DNA of 50,136 nt from Hyphomicrobiales bacterium (GCA_021775555.1 JAJFHP010000015.1:1-50136); one strand, 5' to 3'; numbered from the stretch's first letter, positions 37,031 through 45,853 are shown. Translations and numbers: made by a program. Notes: generated by a model not told the origin, from the letters alone.

Positions 37031-38878
37031 ATGGGATGGACTGGAAAAGTTTTACGTGTCGACCTCACGAAGGGCACGTGCGCACCCGAAGACCTCAACA
37101 GAGAATGGGCTGACCAGTATATGGGCCAGCGGGGTCTCGCATCAAAATATCTTGCCGAAGAGATGGACCCCAAGACTGACCCTCTTTCGCCTGACAACAA
37201 GATGATATTTGCAACCGGGCCGCTGACAGGCACTTGCGCATCAACAGGTGGGCGCTACTCGGTCATCACCAAGGGACCGCTGACGGGGGCTATCGCCTGT
37301 TCCAACTCGGGCGGCTATTGGGGAGCGGAGCTCAAATTTGCCGGATGGGATATGATTATTCTGGAAGGCAAATCCAAGAAGCCTGTCTATCTGTGTATCA
37401 CCGATGACAAGGCAGAATTGCTTGACGCATCTGAAATCTGGGGCAAGTCCGTCTGGGATACGGATGCTTGGATAAAAACCCGCCATCAGGACCCACAGAT
37501 GCATGTGTCGGGCATCGGCATTGCCGGTGAGAATGGCGTGCTCTTTTCGTGCATCATCAATGACCTGCACCGGGCCGCCGGCCGCTCAGGCGTTGGCGCG
37601 GTCATGGGTTCAAAAAACCTCAAAGCCATCGCCGTACGCGGCACGGGTGGTGTGAAGGTGGATGATTTTCCCGCATTTCTTGCCGCCACCAGTGCTGCGA
37701 AAGAAGTGCTTGCTGGCAATGCGGTGACCGGAGAGGGTCTGCCGACCTTCGGGACACAGGTGCTGATGAATGTCATCAACGAGGCGGGCGCCCTGCCCAC
37801 CCGCAATACCCGCGATGTCCAGTTCGACGGCGCGCATGATATTTCAGCTGAAGCAATGGCTGAGCCATCTGGCAAGAACGGCAAACCGAACCTGCTGGCC
37901 AATCAGGCCTGCTTCGGTTGCACCATCGCCTGCGGTCGTATCTCGAAAGTGAACGAAGAGCATTACACTGTCCAGAACAAGCCGGAATACTGGCATGCCT
38001 CTGGCGGGCTTGAATATGAAGCTGCCTGGGCGCTGGGTGCTGCAACCGGCGTCAATGATCTTGATGCCCTCACCTATGCCAACTTCATCTGTAACGAGCA
38101 GGGGATTGACCCTATCTCGTTCGGCGCAACAGTTGGCGCCGCCATGGAGATGTATGAGGACGGCACCCTCACTGACAAGGACACGGGCGGATTAAAGCTG
38201 AAATTCGGTTCTGCCGAAGCGCTTACCACAGCCGTTGAACTGACTGGCAAGGCTGAAGGTTTCGGTGCCGAACTGGGCCTTGGCTCAAAGAGGCTGTGTG
38301 ACAAATATGGCAAGCCGGAACTTTCCATGACAGTGAAGGGGCAGGAATTCCCGGCCTACGATCCGCGCGGCATCCAGGGCATGGGACTGACCTATGCCAC
38401 CTCCAATCGCGGCGCATGTCATTTGCGCTCTTACACGGTGTCATCGGAAATTCTCGGCATCCCGGAAAAGACCGACCCGCTTGTGACCGATGGCAAGGCC
38501 GATTTGGTCAAAGCGTTTCAGGACGCGACGGCGGCGGTGGATTCCTCCGGTCTTTGTGTGTTCACCACCTTCGCCTGGACGCTGGAAGACATCGCTCCGC
38601 AAGTCGATGGTGCCCTGCCCGGCAATTGGAGCGTCGACAAGCTTCTTGAGGTTGGTGAGCGCATCTGGAACCTGGAGCGCCAGTTCAACCTACAGGCCGG
38701 CTTCACGGCTAAGGATGACAACCTGCCCAAACGGCTGTTGAAAGACGCCGCCAAAACCGGCCCCGCCAAGGGTCTTGTCTCAGGCCTCAAAAAGATGTTG
38801 CCGGAATATTACGCAGCGCGCGGCTGGACCAAGGAAGGCGTGCCGACGAATGAAACGCTCAGCCGGCTGGCACTGTAG
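37031..38878 (+). CDS. aorB: Tungsten-type aldehyde ferredoxin oxidoreductase, catalytic subunit
   Basis: 615-aa AOR-family enzyme that oxidises aldehydes to acids with a W (or Mo) bis-pterin and one [4Fe-4S]. Cluster ligands fit C294, C297, C301 (ACFGCTIAC) and C509 (GLCVFTTF). N-terminal AOR domain: LRVDLTKGTCAPEDLN, FATGPLTGT, SNSGGYWGAELKFAG. C-terminal: YDPRGIQGMGLTYATSNRGACHLRSY. Full family length. The organisation ferredoxin-AOR-FAD protein-MoaD matches the NAD-reducing AOR operon known from Aromatoleum. Confidence 0.95.
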   Translation: MGWTGKVLRVDLTKGTCAPEDLNREWADQYMGQRGLASKYLAEEMDPKTDPLSPDNKMIFATGPLTGTCASTGGRYSVITKGPLTGAIACSNSGGYWGAELKFAGWDMIILEGKSKKPVYLCITDDKAELLDASEIWGKSVWDTDAWIKTRHQDPQMHVSGIGIAGENGVLFSCIINDLHRAAGRSGVGAVMGSKNLKAIAVRGTGGVKVDDFPAFLAATSAAKEVLAGNAVTGEGLPTFGTQVLMNVINEAGALPTRNTRDVQFDGAHDISAEAMAEPSGKNGKPNLLANQACFGCTIACGRISKVNEEHYTVQNKPEYWHASGGLEYEAAWALGAATGVNDLDALTYANFICNEQGIDPISFGATVGAAMEMYEDGTLTDKDTGGLKLKFGSAEALTTAVELTGKAEGFGAELGLGSKRLCDKYGKPELSMTVKGQEFPAYDPRGIQGMGLTYATSNRGACHLRSYTVSSEILGIPEKTDPLVTDGKADLVKAFQDATAAVDSSGLCVFTTFAWTLEDIAPQVDGALPGNWSVDKLLEVGERIWNLERQFNLQAGFTAKDDNLPKRLLKDAAKTGPAKGLVSGLKKMLPEYYAARGWTKEGVPTNETLSRLAL

Positions 38879-38899
38879 CCAAGCTGAGAGGAGAGTCTC

Positions 38900-40150
38900 A
38901 TGCATCATGTCATCCTCGGCGCAGGCCCGGCGGGCGTTATCGCGGCGGACACCCTGCGCAAGCAGGACGCAGAAGCTCAAATCACGCTGATAAGCGGGGA
39001 GCCGGAGCCGCCCTATTCGCGTATGGCGATCCCCTATCTCCTGTCGGGTCAGATCGATGAGGAAGGCACATATCTGCGCCAGGACCAGGGACACTATAGA
39101 AACCAGGGCATCGATGTGGTGCATGCCCGGGCGGGCGGCGTGGATTCCGAAAACAAAAATCTAGCGCTGGAGGATGGTACGGAGCTGTCCTATGACCGGC
39201 TGCTGATTGCAACAGGCGCCAGCCCCATCCGCCCGTCTGTCGAAGGATTGAACCTGCCCGGCGTGCACAGCTGCTGGACGCTGGCCGATGCAAGGGAAAT
39301 TCTGGACCGGGCTCTGAAAGGCGACGACGTGGTGCTGATGGGTGCCGGGTTTATCGGCTCCATCATTCTCGAAGCCCTTGTGTCACGTGGCGTGAATCTG
39401 ACCGTCGTGGAGATGGGAGATCGCATGGTCCCCCGCATGATGGACGAAACTGCGGGAGCTATGCTGCAACGCTGGTGCGAGAGCAAAGGCGTCAACGTCC
39501 TCACCGGAACGCAGATCAGGGAGATCGACCGCGGTAAAAACCGCGTTGATGTCGAGCTTTCTTCCGGCAAGTCTATCCCGGCGAAACTGGTTGTGGTTGC
39601 AGCTGGCGTTGCCCCCAATATCAGCTTTCTTGAGGCAAGCGGAATCAAAACCGGACAAGGCGTCACCGTAAACGGGTTTTTGCGCACCAGTGCGAAGGAC
39701 GTCTATGCAGCCGGTGACGTGGCGCAGGGTAAAGATATGTCCACGGGCGCGTTTTCCGTGCTCGCAATCCAACCCGTGGCTGCCGATCATGGCCGCATCG
39801 CCGCGCTGAATATGGCTGGATATCAGACGCCCCATGAAGGCAGCCTGAACATGAATGTGCTCGACACGATCGGCCTTGTCTCCTCCTCCTTCGGCGCATG
39901 GGAAGGCGTGAAGGGTGGTGACAATACGCGCATGAGCGATGAGCATGCCTATCGCTATCTACGGCTGGAATTTGACGGCGACCGTCTCGCCGGCGCGCAG
40001 GCCGTCGGTCTAACAGATCACATTGGCATTGCCCGCGGGTTGATCCAGACGGGGCTAAGGCTCGGGCGCTGGAAGGACATCTTGATGAAATCACCCGAAC
40101 GGCTGGCTGAAGCCTATGTGGCAACGGCGCAGGGCATCTCAACTCCCTGA
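38900..40150 (+). CDS. aorC: FAD-dependent NAD(P) oxidoreductase, AorC-like
   Basis: 416-aa pyridine-nucleotide-disulfide oxidoreductase-family protein: FAD motif HVILGAGPAG near the start, NAD motif VLMGAGFIG around residue 150, and C-terminal FAD motif VYAAGDVAQG. No redox CxxxxC pair, so it resembles nitrite-reductase/rubredoxin-reductase types. Proposed to pass electrons from AOR via the polyferredoxin to NAD+. Lies 21 bases after aorB. Confidence 0.9.
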   Translation: MHHVILGAGPAGVIAADTLRKQDAEAQITLISGEPEPPYSRMAIPYLLSGQIDEEGTYLRQDQGHYRNQGIDVVHARAGGVDSENKNLALEDGTELSYDRLLIATGASPIRPSVEGLNLPGVHSCWTLADAREILDRALKGDDVVLMGAGFIGSIILEALVSRGVNLTVVEMGDRMVPRMMDETAGAMLQRWCESKGVNVLTGTQIREIDRGKNRVDVELSSGKSIPAKLVVVAAGVAPNISFLEASGIKTGQGVTVNGFLRTSAKDVYAAGDVAQGKDMSTGAFSVLAIQPVAADHGRIAALNMAGYQTPHEGSLNMNVLDTIGLVSSSFGAWEGVKGGDNTRMSDEHAYRYLRLEFDGDRLAGAQAVGLTDHIGIARGLIQTGLRLGRWKDILMKSPERLAEAYVATAQGISTP

Positions 40151-40156
40151 CACACC

Positions 40157-40408
40157 ATGAACATCACCTTGAAACTCTATGCCTCTCTCGGCGCGTTCCT
40201 GCCCCCCGGTTCCGCGCGAAATACCATTGAGCTGGATGTGGCGGAGGGTGCCAGCATCGGCGAGGTTCTGGCCCTGCAGAATGTTCCACGGGGAAACTGC
40301 CACCTCATCCTGGTGAACGGAATATTTACCCCACCTGTCAGCGCAGATGGAAAGGCTCTCAGTGAAGGCGACACACTTGCCGTCTGGCCACCGGTCGCGG
40401 GAGGTTAG
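40157..40408 (+). CDS. MoaD/ThiS-like protein
   Basis: 83-aa ubiquitin-fold sulfur carrier ending in the diagnostic diglycine (WPPVAGG). Extra MoaD-like genes are typical of AOR operons and probably serve dedicated W-pterin cofactor synthesis. Starts 6 bases after the FAD gene. Confidence 0.9.
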   Translation: MNITLKLYASLGAFLPPGSARNTIELDVAEGASIGEVLALQNVPRGNCHLILVNGIFTPPVSADGKALSEGDTLAVWPPVAGG

Positions 40409-40413
40409 GGAGA

Positions 40414-40713
40414 ATGGGCATGCCGCCCGATCTGGTCGAGAAGATCATGTCTCTCGATTTGCGCGAGTTTCATCGCACCTTGAAAACGCTCGCTCCGGAC
40501 GTACCGCTGAAAGAAGGGCAAACTCAATTCGCAGTTCCTGAGGCCAATGCAGATGTTCAGATTATCTATAAACCGCTCGATGGAGCAACGCTGGGTGGCC
40601 TGCTCAACCTGCCGCGCGCACGTATCACGCTGCATCTGGGTGCGTTAGACACCGCGCAAAGGCAGACCTTCCTTGCCCGCTTCGATCGGGCATTCCAACG
40701 AGGTGGCGGATAG
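40414..40713 (+). CDS. 99-aa protein of unknown function at the end of the AOR operon
   Basis: Not recognised. A small soluble alpha+beta protein; the middle reads QIIYKPLDGATLGGLLNLPRARITLHLGAL, and it ends in Gly-rich RGGG. It starts 5 bases after the MoaD-like gene with AGGGAGA upstream, so it is clearly part of the operon. Possible role as an AOR maturation or electron-transfer accessory; no motif gives a reaction. Confidence 0.75.
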   Translation: MGMPPDLVEKIMSLDLREFHRTLKTLAPDVPLKEGQTQFAVPEANADVQIIYKPLDGATLGGLLNLPRARITLHLGALDTAQRQTFLARFDRAFQRGGG

Positions 40714-40730
40714 GGAGTTGGGAAAAGTTA

Positions 40731-40767
40731 CCGGACGGAGGGCGTTGATACGCTCACCTCCGTCCGG
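40731..40767. terminator. Bidirectional hairpin after AOR operon
   Basis: Perfect 11-base arms CCGGACGGAGG and CCTCCGTCCGG around a 15-base loop, between the AOR operon 3' end and the convergent microprotein gene. T-poor 3' flank on the plus strand; TTTTCC on the minus side. Confidence 0.7.
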
Positions 40768-40794
40768 AGAATTTCTGGAATGGATGAAATCGCC

Positions 40795-40881
40795 CTACTG
40801 AACGAGATAGGGGTAGTTCACAACGACCATGGTCACGACCATTGCAGCGACGAGGGCGACGTTTGTGATGACGTTGGACAT
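40795..40881 (-). CDS. 28-aa hydrophobic membrane microprotein
   Basis: A tiny frame starting MSNVITNVAL and ending VNYPYLVQ. Almost the whole length is one hydrophobic helix rich in Val, Ala and Met. GGAG lies 8 bases before the ATG, a well-placed ribosome-binding site, and the terminator-like hairpin at 40731-40767 follows the stop. Divergent from the LysR gene at 41004. Similar in scale to small membrane regulators that bind larger complexes; the actual partner is unknown. Confidence 0.55.
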   Translation of the reverse strand: MSNVITNVALVAAMVVTMVVVNYPYLVQ

Positions 40882-40938
40882 GTTTCAATCTCCATTTTCA
40901 ATTGCCACACAATGTGGCGTCTGATGAAAGAATGGGGG

Positions 40939-40952
40939 TTAACACACGTTAA
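40939..40952. promoter_or_regulatory. Inverted repeat, candidate operator
   Basis: TTAAC-N4-GTTAA, perfect arms, lying between the divergent microprotein and LysR genes just upstream of the LysR -35. Possible autoregulatory operator. Confidence 0.4.
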
Positions 40953-40967
40953 TTCAAACGATATTTA

Positions 40968-40997
40968 TTGACTATTAAATTAAGTATTACTTATATT
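40968..40997 (+). promoter_or_regulatory. Promoter of LysR gene, possibly giving leaderless mRNA
   Basis: TTGACT (40968-40973), 18-base spacer, TATATT (40992-40997). The predicted transcription start falls at or next to the ATG at 41004, and the intervening AT-rich bases contain no ribosome-binding site. Confidence 0.5.
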
Positions 40998-41003
40998 ATA
41001 TTT

Positions 41004-41888
41004 ATGAAAATCACTCAGCTTCGCACCCTGGTCGCCATTGCCGACCATAAAGGGTTTGCCGAGACCGCCGACCGGCTGTTCATCACGCCTGCAGCCGTCA
41101 GCCAGCAAATGCGGACGCTTGAGGACGAGTTGCAGGTGGCGTTGTTCGACCGCACCAGACGCCCGCCGCGGCTGAATGCACACGGTGTGCATATTGCTGA
41201 ACGCGCGCGCGATGTGCTGCGTGAGTTTGACGCTCTTGCCGATGAAGCCCGGGCAGTAGATGAAATTGCAGGTATATTGACGCTGGGGTGCATCAGCGGT
41301 TTCTCCAGCGATCTCATTCCCCTTGCGTTGGGAAATCTGCGAGACCGCTACCCACGCCTGCAGGTGCGGATTACAGAAGGCCAGTCTGCAACGCTAATCC
41401 ATCAGGTTCATCGCCGGGAGTTGGACGCCGCCATAGTAACTGAGCCTTTGACGCCGGAACCCGAACTTGAAATCCTGCCCATCACAACCGAACCCCTTAT
41501 GGTCGTCGCGCCGATGGGCGCTGCAGTTTCCACATGGGATGAAGCCCTGACGCAGTTACCCTTTCTGCGCGTGAACCGACTATCGGGTCTGGGCAGCCTG
41601 GTTGATGAAACCCTTCGCAAGACCGGGCTTGTGGTAAATGATGCGATGGAACTCGACTCGACCGATGTCGTGCTATCCATGGTGCGCGCAGGACTTGGTT
41701 CAGGGGTTGTTCCTTCCGGCCGCCTGAGAGAAACAGACGCAAAAGGCATATCTGTTTTTCCATTCGGCAACCCGGCCATAAGCCGCAGGGTAGTGCTCAT
41801 GGAACGGCCAAATTATGCACGTTCGGACCTCTCACAGGTGCTTTATCTGGAATTGAACCGCCTGACAGGAGAGGGAGATGGTGACTAA
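41004..41888 (+). CDS. LysR-family transcriptional regulator
   Basis: 294-aa regulator with N-terminal HTH (MKITQLRTLVAIADHKGFAETADRLFITPAAVSQQMRTLEDEL) and effector domain. Start by homology at MKITQL; twelve preceding codons read from AT-rich promoter sequence. It may control the AOR operon upstream or the divergent microprotein; the location is the only evidence. Confidence 0.92.
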   Translation: MKITQLRTLVAIADHKGFAETADRLFITPAAVSQQMRTLEDELQVALFDRTRRPPRLNAHGVHIAERARDVLREFDALADEARAVDEIAGILTLGCISGFSSDLIPLALGNLRDRYPRLQVRITEGQSATLIHQVHRRELDAAIVTEPLTPEPELEILPITTEPLMVVAPMGAAVSTWDEALTQLPFLRVNRLSGLGSLVDETLRKTGLVVNDAMELDSTDVVLSMVRAGLGSGVVPSGRLRETDAKGISVFPFGNPAISRRVVLMERPNYARSDLSQVLYLELNRLTGEGDGD

Positions 41889-41952
41889 AGGCAGTTGGAT
41901 TTGATGATCCTAGGCCCTAATGTTGTGGAAAGAGTATTGGGAGGACTACCTG

Positions 41953-42717
41953 ATGAAATGTTATCTTTCAGCTTTTGTCGCTATTTTTGCACTCTGCACC
42001 TGGACGTCGCTGGCTAATGCCAGCAACTGCTCCGTTGACGAGTATATGCACAATAACTCTCTCATGGAGGTGCAGGAATGCGACGGCGGCACAATTTCAA
42101 TCAGCTATGTCCGCCCTCGCCCAGGAATGGCAAAGCAGGGTGCGCGCAACGGTTCGCTCCTGTTTGATGGCAGGGAAAACAACGGCACCGTCAACGGTAC
42201 GGCCCGTCTGTTCAGCGCCCGGTGCGGTGTTGTCACATATAATGTCACCGGCTATTGGCAGGGCAATGATCTCATTCTTGACGGGTCCGCCCCGATCCGT
42301 GGAAACGGATGCCGGGTCGCGCGTTACCGCAACGATCACCTGGTGTTTACGCCGACAGCAGGAGGCGGTGGCGGCCGCCCTCCGCAAACTGCTCAGCCAT
42401 CATGTCCGTACGACTACTATTTTGACCCCGGTAGTCGTCAGTGCATAAAGAAGAATGCAGGGCCTGCACCGCAGCCCAGGCCGGGCGGCAACGCTGGTGA
42501 CTGGTACGCCATTGCCATTTCCGCCACAACGCGGAGTGCAGCGCAGAGGCGCGCCGACACGCTAGGGCCGGGTTGGTTTGTCATGAACACGCGGGACTGC
42601 CCTAATTTCCGCAATGGTTACTGGGTAGCCACGGCCGGTGGATTTTCTAAGGATACGGCCCAGCTCTATGTGGATCAGGCGCGCCGGTTCAAGGCTTACA
42701 AGAAGACCTGCAACTAG
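41953..42717 (+). CDS. Secreted protein with SPOR-like C-terminal module
   Basis: 254-aa secreted protein. Signal peptide ends near SLANA (about residue 23). A beta-rich Cys-containing domain of unknown type follows (roughly 24-125), then a Gly/Pro linker, and a C-terminal module of about 75 residues (GDWYAIAISATTRSAAQRRADTLG...FVMNTRDCPNF...YKKTCN) that resembles SPOR-type domains and is repeated in the next gene. ATG 41953 follows GGGAGGACTACC. Probably co-transcribed with the Sel1 gene 21 bases downstream. Confidence 0.78.
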   Translation: MKCYLSAFVAIFALCTWTSLANASNCSVDEYMHNNSLMEVQECDGGTISISYVRPRPGMAKQGARNGSLLFDGRENNGTVNGTARLFSARCGVVTYNVTGYWQGNDLILDGSAPIRGNGCRVARYRNDHLVFTPTAGGGGGRPPQTAQPSCPYDYYFDPGSRQCIKKNAGPAPQPRPGGNAGDWYAIAISATTRSAAQRRADTLGPGWFVMNTRDCPNFRNGYWVATAGGFSKDTAQLYVDQARRFKAYKKTCN

Positions 42718-42738
42718 ACCCGGGAGGAGGCTTGGACG

Positions 42739-43857
42739 ATGCCAAGGTTTCTCCGCGTTTGGCTGTCCCTGATCGTGCTGGCACTCTCAGTTTCGTCAGC
42801 CATCGCAAGTCTCATGTCTCCGGACTTCAAACTCGAAGAGCTGGAGCATGGCGTGAAGGCGAGCGCCAACGCGGATTACCAGCGCGGTCATACCGCCTTC
42901 AACAAGGGCGACGTCCTCAAAGCCATCGAGTGGTTCCGCAAGGCCGCCGACGTTGGCGACGTCAAGGCGCAGACCAATCTCGGCATCTTGTACCTGTTCG
43001 GCGACACCCTCCTGAAGGATGGCGAGGACATGACCGCCAACAGTGACGAACTGGCGCTGAAATATTTCAACATGGCAGCGAAGCAGGGCGACGGGGCGGC
43101 CTATCACCGTATCGGCTACATGCATGACCCGCTGATCGGGGCCCGCGTCAAACCCATCAGCACGGAAGAAGCGATCAAGTGGTATCGCAAGGCCGCCGCG
43201 CTTAGATATGAACCCGCGAAAGAGGATCTGTATGGGATCTATACCTCGGATGGTGGGTTCAACCTTGAAGAGGCCCTGAAGTGGACCGACTGGAAGGCGG
43301 CTTACGAAGGAGATACCGAAGCACAATATGATCTTGCCGTGCTCTATTGGAGAGGCAGCAGTCTGGATGAGACTCTCAAGGAGAATGAATTCAACACCGA
43401 ACACCAGATCACGGCCTTAAAATGGATCATCATTGTGCAAAAGAATCCCGACAAGGAGATCGTGAAAGAACTGCTCGGTGATCAGCCGAACATGTATGAC
43501 ACCATTCTTCAGGATATGAAGAATCCCGATATCTACAAGGCCGTGATGCTGGCGCGCGCCTGCGTCGACTCCAAATTCAAGAATTGCAAAACCCCCGGAC
43601 CCGGGTCCGGTGATGGAAGCAAGACAATGCCCGCCGGGGACTGGCATGCTGTTGCGGGTGCGTTCAAGAAGCGCGATCAGGCCCAGGCCCGCGCGGACAA
43701 GCTTGGAGCCGTCTGGAGCGTCATGAACACCAGCGAATGCCCGAATTTCACCAACGGCTACTGGATCGCCGCCACAGGCCCGGTCAGTAAAAAAGAAGCC
43801 AAGATTCACGCCAAAGCTGCGCGCAAACACAAGGCCTACGCGAAAGCCTGCCACTAG
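42739..43857 (+). CDS. Secreted Sel1-repeat protein with SPOR-like C-terminal module
   Basis: 372-aa protein: signal peptide (to about SSAIA, residue 23), then at least four Sel1/TPR-like repeats (such as GDVLKAIEWFRKAADVGDVKAQ and ALKYFNMAAKQGDGAAYHRIG), a Gly/Ser linker, and a C-terminal module (GDWHAVAGAFKKRDQAQARADKLG...NTSECPNF...YAKACH) matching the preceding gene's. Both ends suggest an envelope scaffold. GGAGGAGG precedes the ATG. Confidence 0.85.
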   Translation: MPRFLRVWLSLIVLALSVSSAIASLMSPDFKLEELEHGVKASANADYQRGHTAFNKGDVLKAIEWFRKAADVGDVKAQTNLGILYLFGDTLLKDGEDMTANSDELALKYFNMAAKQGDGAAYHRIGYMHDPLIGARVKPISTEEAIKWYRKAAALRYEPAKEDLYGIYTSDGGFNLEEALKWTDWKAAYEGDTEAQYDLAVLYWRGSSLDETLKENEFNTEHQITALKWIIIVQKNPDKEIVKELLGDQPNMYDTILQDMKNPDIYKAVMLARACVDSKFKNCKTPGPGSGDGSKTMPAGDWHAVAGAFKKRDQAQARADKLGAVWSVMNTSECPNFTNGYWIAATGPVSKKEAKIHAKAARKHKAYAKACH

Positions 43858-43916
43858 AGCGAAGCGACATCAGGTGCCATGTCGCGCCTCGGCAATAAAC
43901 AATCAGGAAAGCTCCC

Positions 43917-44762
43917 ATGCTTCAAAAGATCAAGAATGGCTGGAATCTCGCCAAGGAATGCTGGCGCGTTCTGCAACTGGACAGGGAACTCCTCATATTT
44001 CCCTTGTTGAGTTTAATTGCCCTGCTCCTCGTGCTGGCGAGTTTCGCGGCCCCGTTCTGGACCAGCGGTCAATTGCAGGCCGTTGCAGAGGGTACTGGTG
44101 AAATGAATGAGCTGTTCATGTTTGCTGTTTTTTTTGCGTTCTATTTCGCCGCCTCCTTTGTGATTTTCTTCTTCAATTCGGCACTCATCGCCTGCGCGAT
44201 CATCCGCTTCCGCGGTGGTAACCCGACCGTGGCAGACGGGCTGCGTGCGTCGGTCCGGAGGCTGCCACGCATCCTGGCATGGTCGTTTGTATCAGCCTGT
44301 GTTGGCGTTTTTCTCGGATCGATTGAAGAGAAAAGCGGGGTCATCGGGAAATTTATTATCAGACTTCTCGGCGCCGGCTGGGCGATCGCCAGCTATTTCG
44401 CGGTTCCGGTTTTCATTACTGAAGATCTCGGTCCGATCGATACCTTGAAAAAATCTGCATCCATGATCAAGAAAACCTGGGGGGAAACCATTACTGCCGA
44501 AGTCGGCATGACCGCCCTCGTCATAGTGGCGGCGTTACCTGCGGTAGCGCTGATAGCCTTAGGAGTGTTTTCTCTGGAACTCATCCCACTGCTGGGCGGA
44601 GCGCTCATTTCGCTGGGTATTCTCTGGATATTAGGCGTGGTACTTGCCGGCTTCACACTGGACGGAATTCTGACGTCCGCGCTCTATCTCTATGCAACGG
44701 ACGGAAAAGTACCGCACAACTTCGACAACAAGCTTGCAACCAAAGCCTTCGCACGCAACTAG
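43917..44762 (+). CDS. DUF6159-like integral membrane protein
   Basis: 281-aa polytopic membrane protein with about six helices. Cytoplasmic N-terminus KIKNGWNLAKECWRVLQLDRELLIFPLLS and later FVITEDLG-type block (VPVFITEDLGPIDTLKKSASMIKKTWGE) match the DUF6159 pattern as I remember it. Function unknown. ATG with GGAAAGCTCCC upstream. Confidence 0.78.
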   Translation: MLQKIKNGWNLAKECWRVLQLDRELLIFPLLSLIALLLVLASFAAPFWTSGQLQAVAEGTGEMNELFMFAVFFAFYFAASFVIFFFNSALIACAIIRFRGGNPTVADGLRASVRRLPRILAWSFVSACVGVFLGSIEEKSGVIGKFIIRLLGAGWAIASYFAVPVFITEDLGPIDTLKKSASMIKKTWGETITAEVGMTALVIVAALPAVALIALGVFSLELIPLLGGALISLGILWILGVVLAGFTLDGILTSALYLYATDGKVPHNFDNKLATKAFARN

Positions 44763-44794
44763 ATTGGTTTTTGGAAGGTCTGCTTGCCTACTGC

Positions 44795-45853
44795 TCAGTT
44801 GAGCAGAGCCGCTACCTTTTCACCGTACGCCTTGGTGCCCATCGGCCCGCCAAGGTCCGCCGTGCGCGTTGCCGGGTCGGCAAGTGCTGCATCGAGTGCT
44901 GCATCAATATCGTCGCCTGCCTTGCTCAAATCATCGTTCCCATGTTTTTCACCAAGCCATTGCAGCAGCATGGCGATGGATAGGATAAGCGAGGTCGGGT
45001 TGGCCTTGTCCTGACCCGCGATATCGGGCGCTGAGCCATGCTGTGCCTGCGCGAAGCACATTGCCTCATTGGCCATGGTGGAACCCGCAAGTCCGAGACC
45101 GCCGGATAGCTCGCTGGCCAAGTCAGAGAGAATATCGCCATACATGTTAGTCGCCAGCACCACATCGAAGCGTGACGGGTCGCGCACCAGGTAGGCGGCC
45201 ATGGCGTCGATCAGCACGTCGTCCAGTTCCACGTCTGGATATTCTTCCGCCACCTTGCGCACTTGTTCGAGATACAGACCATCACAGACCTTGAGCACAT
45301 TTGCCTTGTGCACAGCGGTGACTTTCTTGCGCCGCTTCATGGCCAGCTCGAAAGCCGCACGCGCAATACGCTCACAGCCTTTCGCCGTCACCTTGCGAAG
45401 CGACATGGCGACATCGGGCGTCGGCATGAATTCGCCATTGCCCATGAACAGGTTCCTGTCGGCGTAAAATCCTTCCGTCAGCTCTCGCATGATGACCAGA
45501 TCGAGACCTTCCTTGCCCTGCGCCACGCCGGGGCGTGTGCGCGCAGGCCGGGCATTGGCGTAAAGGTCCAGCTGGATGCGGAATTTGGCAGAGATATTCA
45601 CCCCGCCCTCATCTTCTGGGGGGTAGTCGTAATTGGATTGCGGCCCGAGGATAACCCCGTCAAAGCTCCGCGCTTTTTCCAGCAATTCAGGCCGCAAGGT
45701 GGTGCCGTATTTTTTCAAGCTGGCAAGACCAATATCATCAGTCTCAAGCTCAAGCCCCAGTTTGCGGTCATCGTTCACCGACGTGAGGACGCTCACACCT
45801 GCCGCGACGATTTCCGGGCCGATGCCGTCTGCCGGTAATACGAGTATTTTCAT
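44795..45853 (-). CDS. Isocitrate/isopropylmalate dehydrogenase-family protein
   Basis: 352-aa metal-dependent NAD decarboxylating dehydrogenase: LPADGIGPEIVAAG start, substrate loop (ARPARTRPGV, RELTEGFYADRN), catalytic Lys in VHKANVLKVCDG, metal Asp residues in DVVLATNMYGDILSDL, and HGSAPDIAGQDKANP. Whether it is LeuB or a malate/tartrate-type paralogue is unclear; the region after VILGPQSN differs from classical LeuB. ATG overlaps the stop of the upstream small gene (ATGA). Confidence 0.9.
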   Translation of the reverse strand: MKILVLPADGIGPEIVAAGVSVLTSVNDDRKLGLELETDDIGLASLKKYGTTLRPELLEKARSFDGVILGPQSNYDYPPEDEGGVNISAKFRIQLDLYANARPARTRPGVAQGKEGLDLVIMRELTEGFYADRNLFMGNGEFMPTPDVAMSLRKVTAKGCERIARAAFELAMKRRKKVTAVHKANVLKVCDGLYLEQVRKVAEEYPDVELDDVLIDAMAAYLVRDPSRFDVVLATNMYGDILSDLASELSGGLGLAGSTMANEAMCFAQAQHGSAPDIAGQDKANPTSLILSIAMLLQWLGEKHGNDDLSKAGDDIDAALDAALADPATRTADLGGPMGTKAYGEKVAALLN

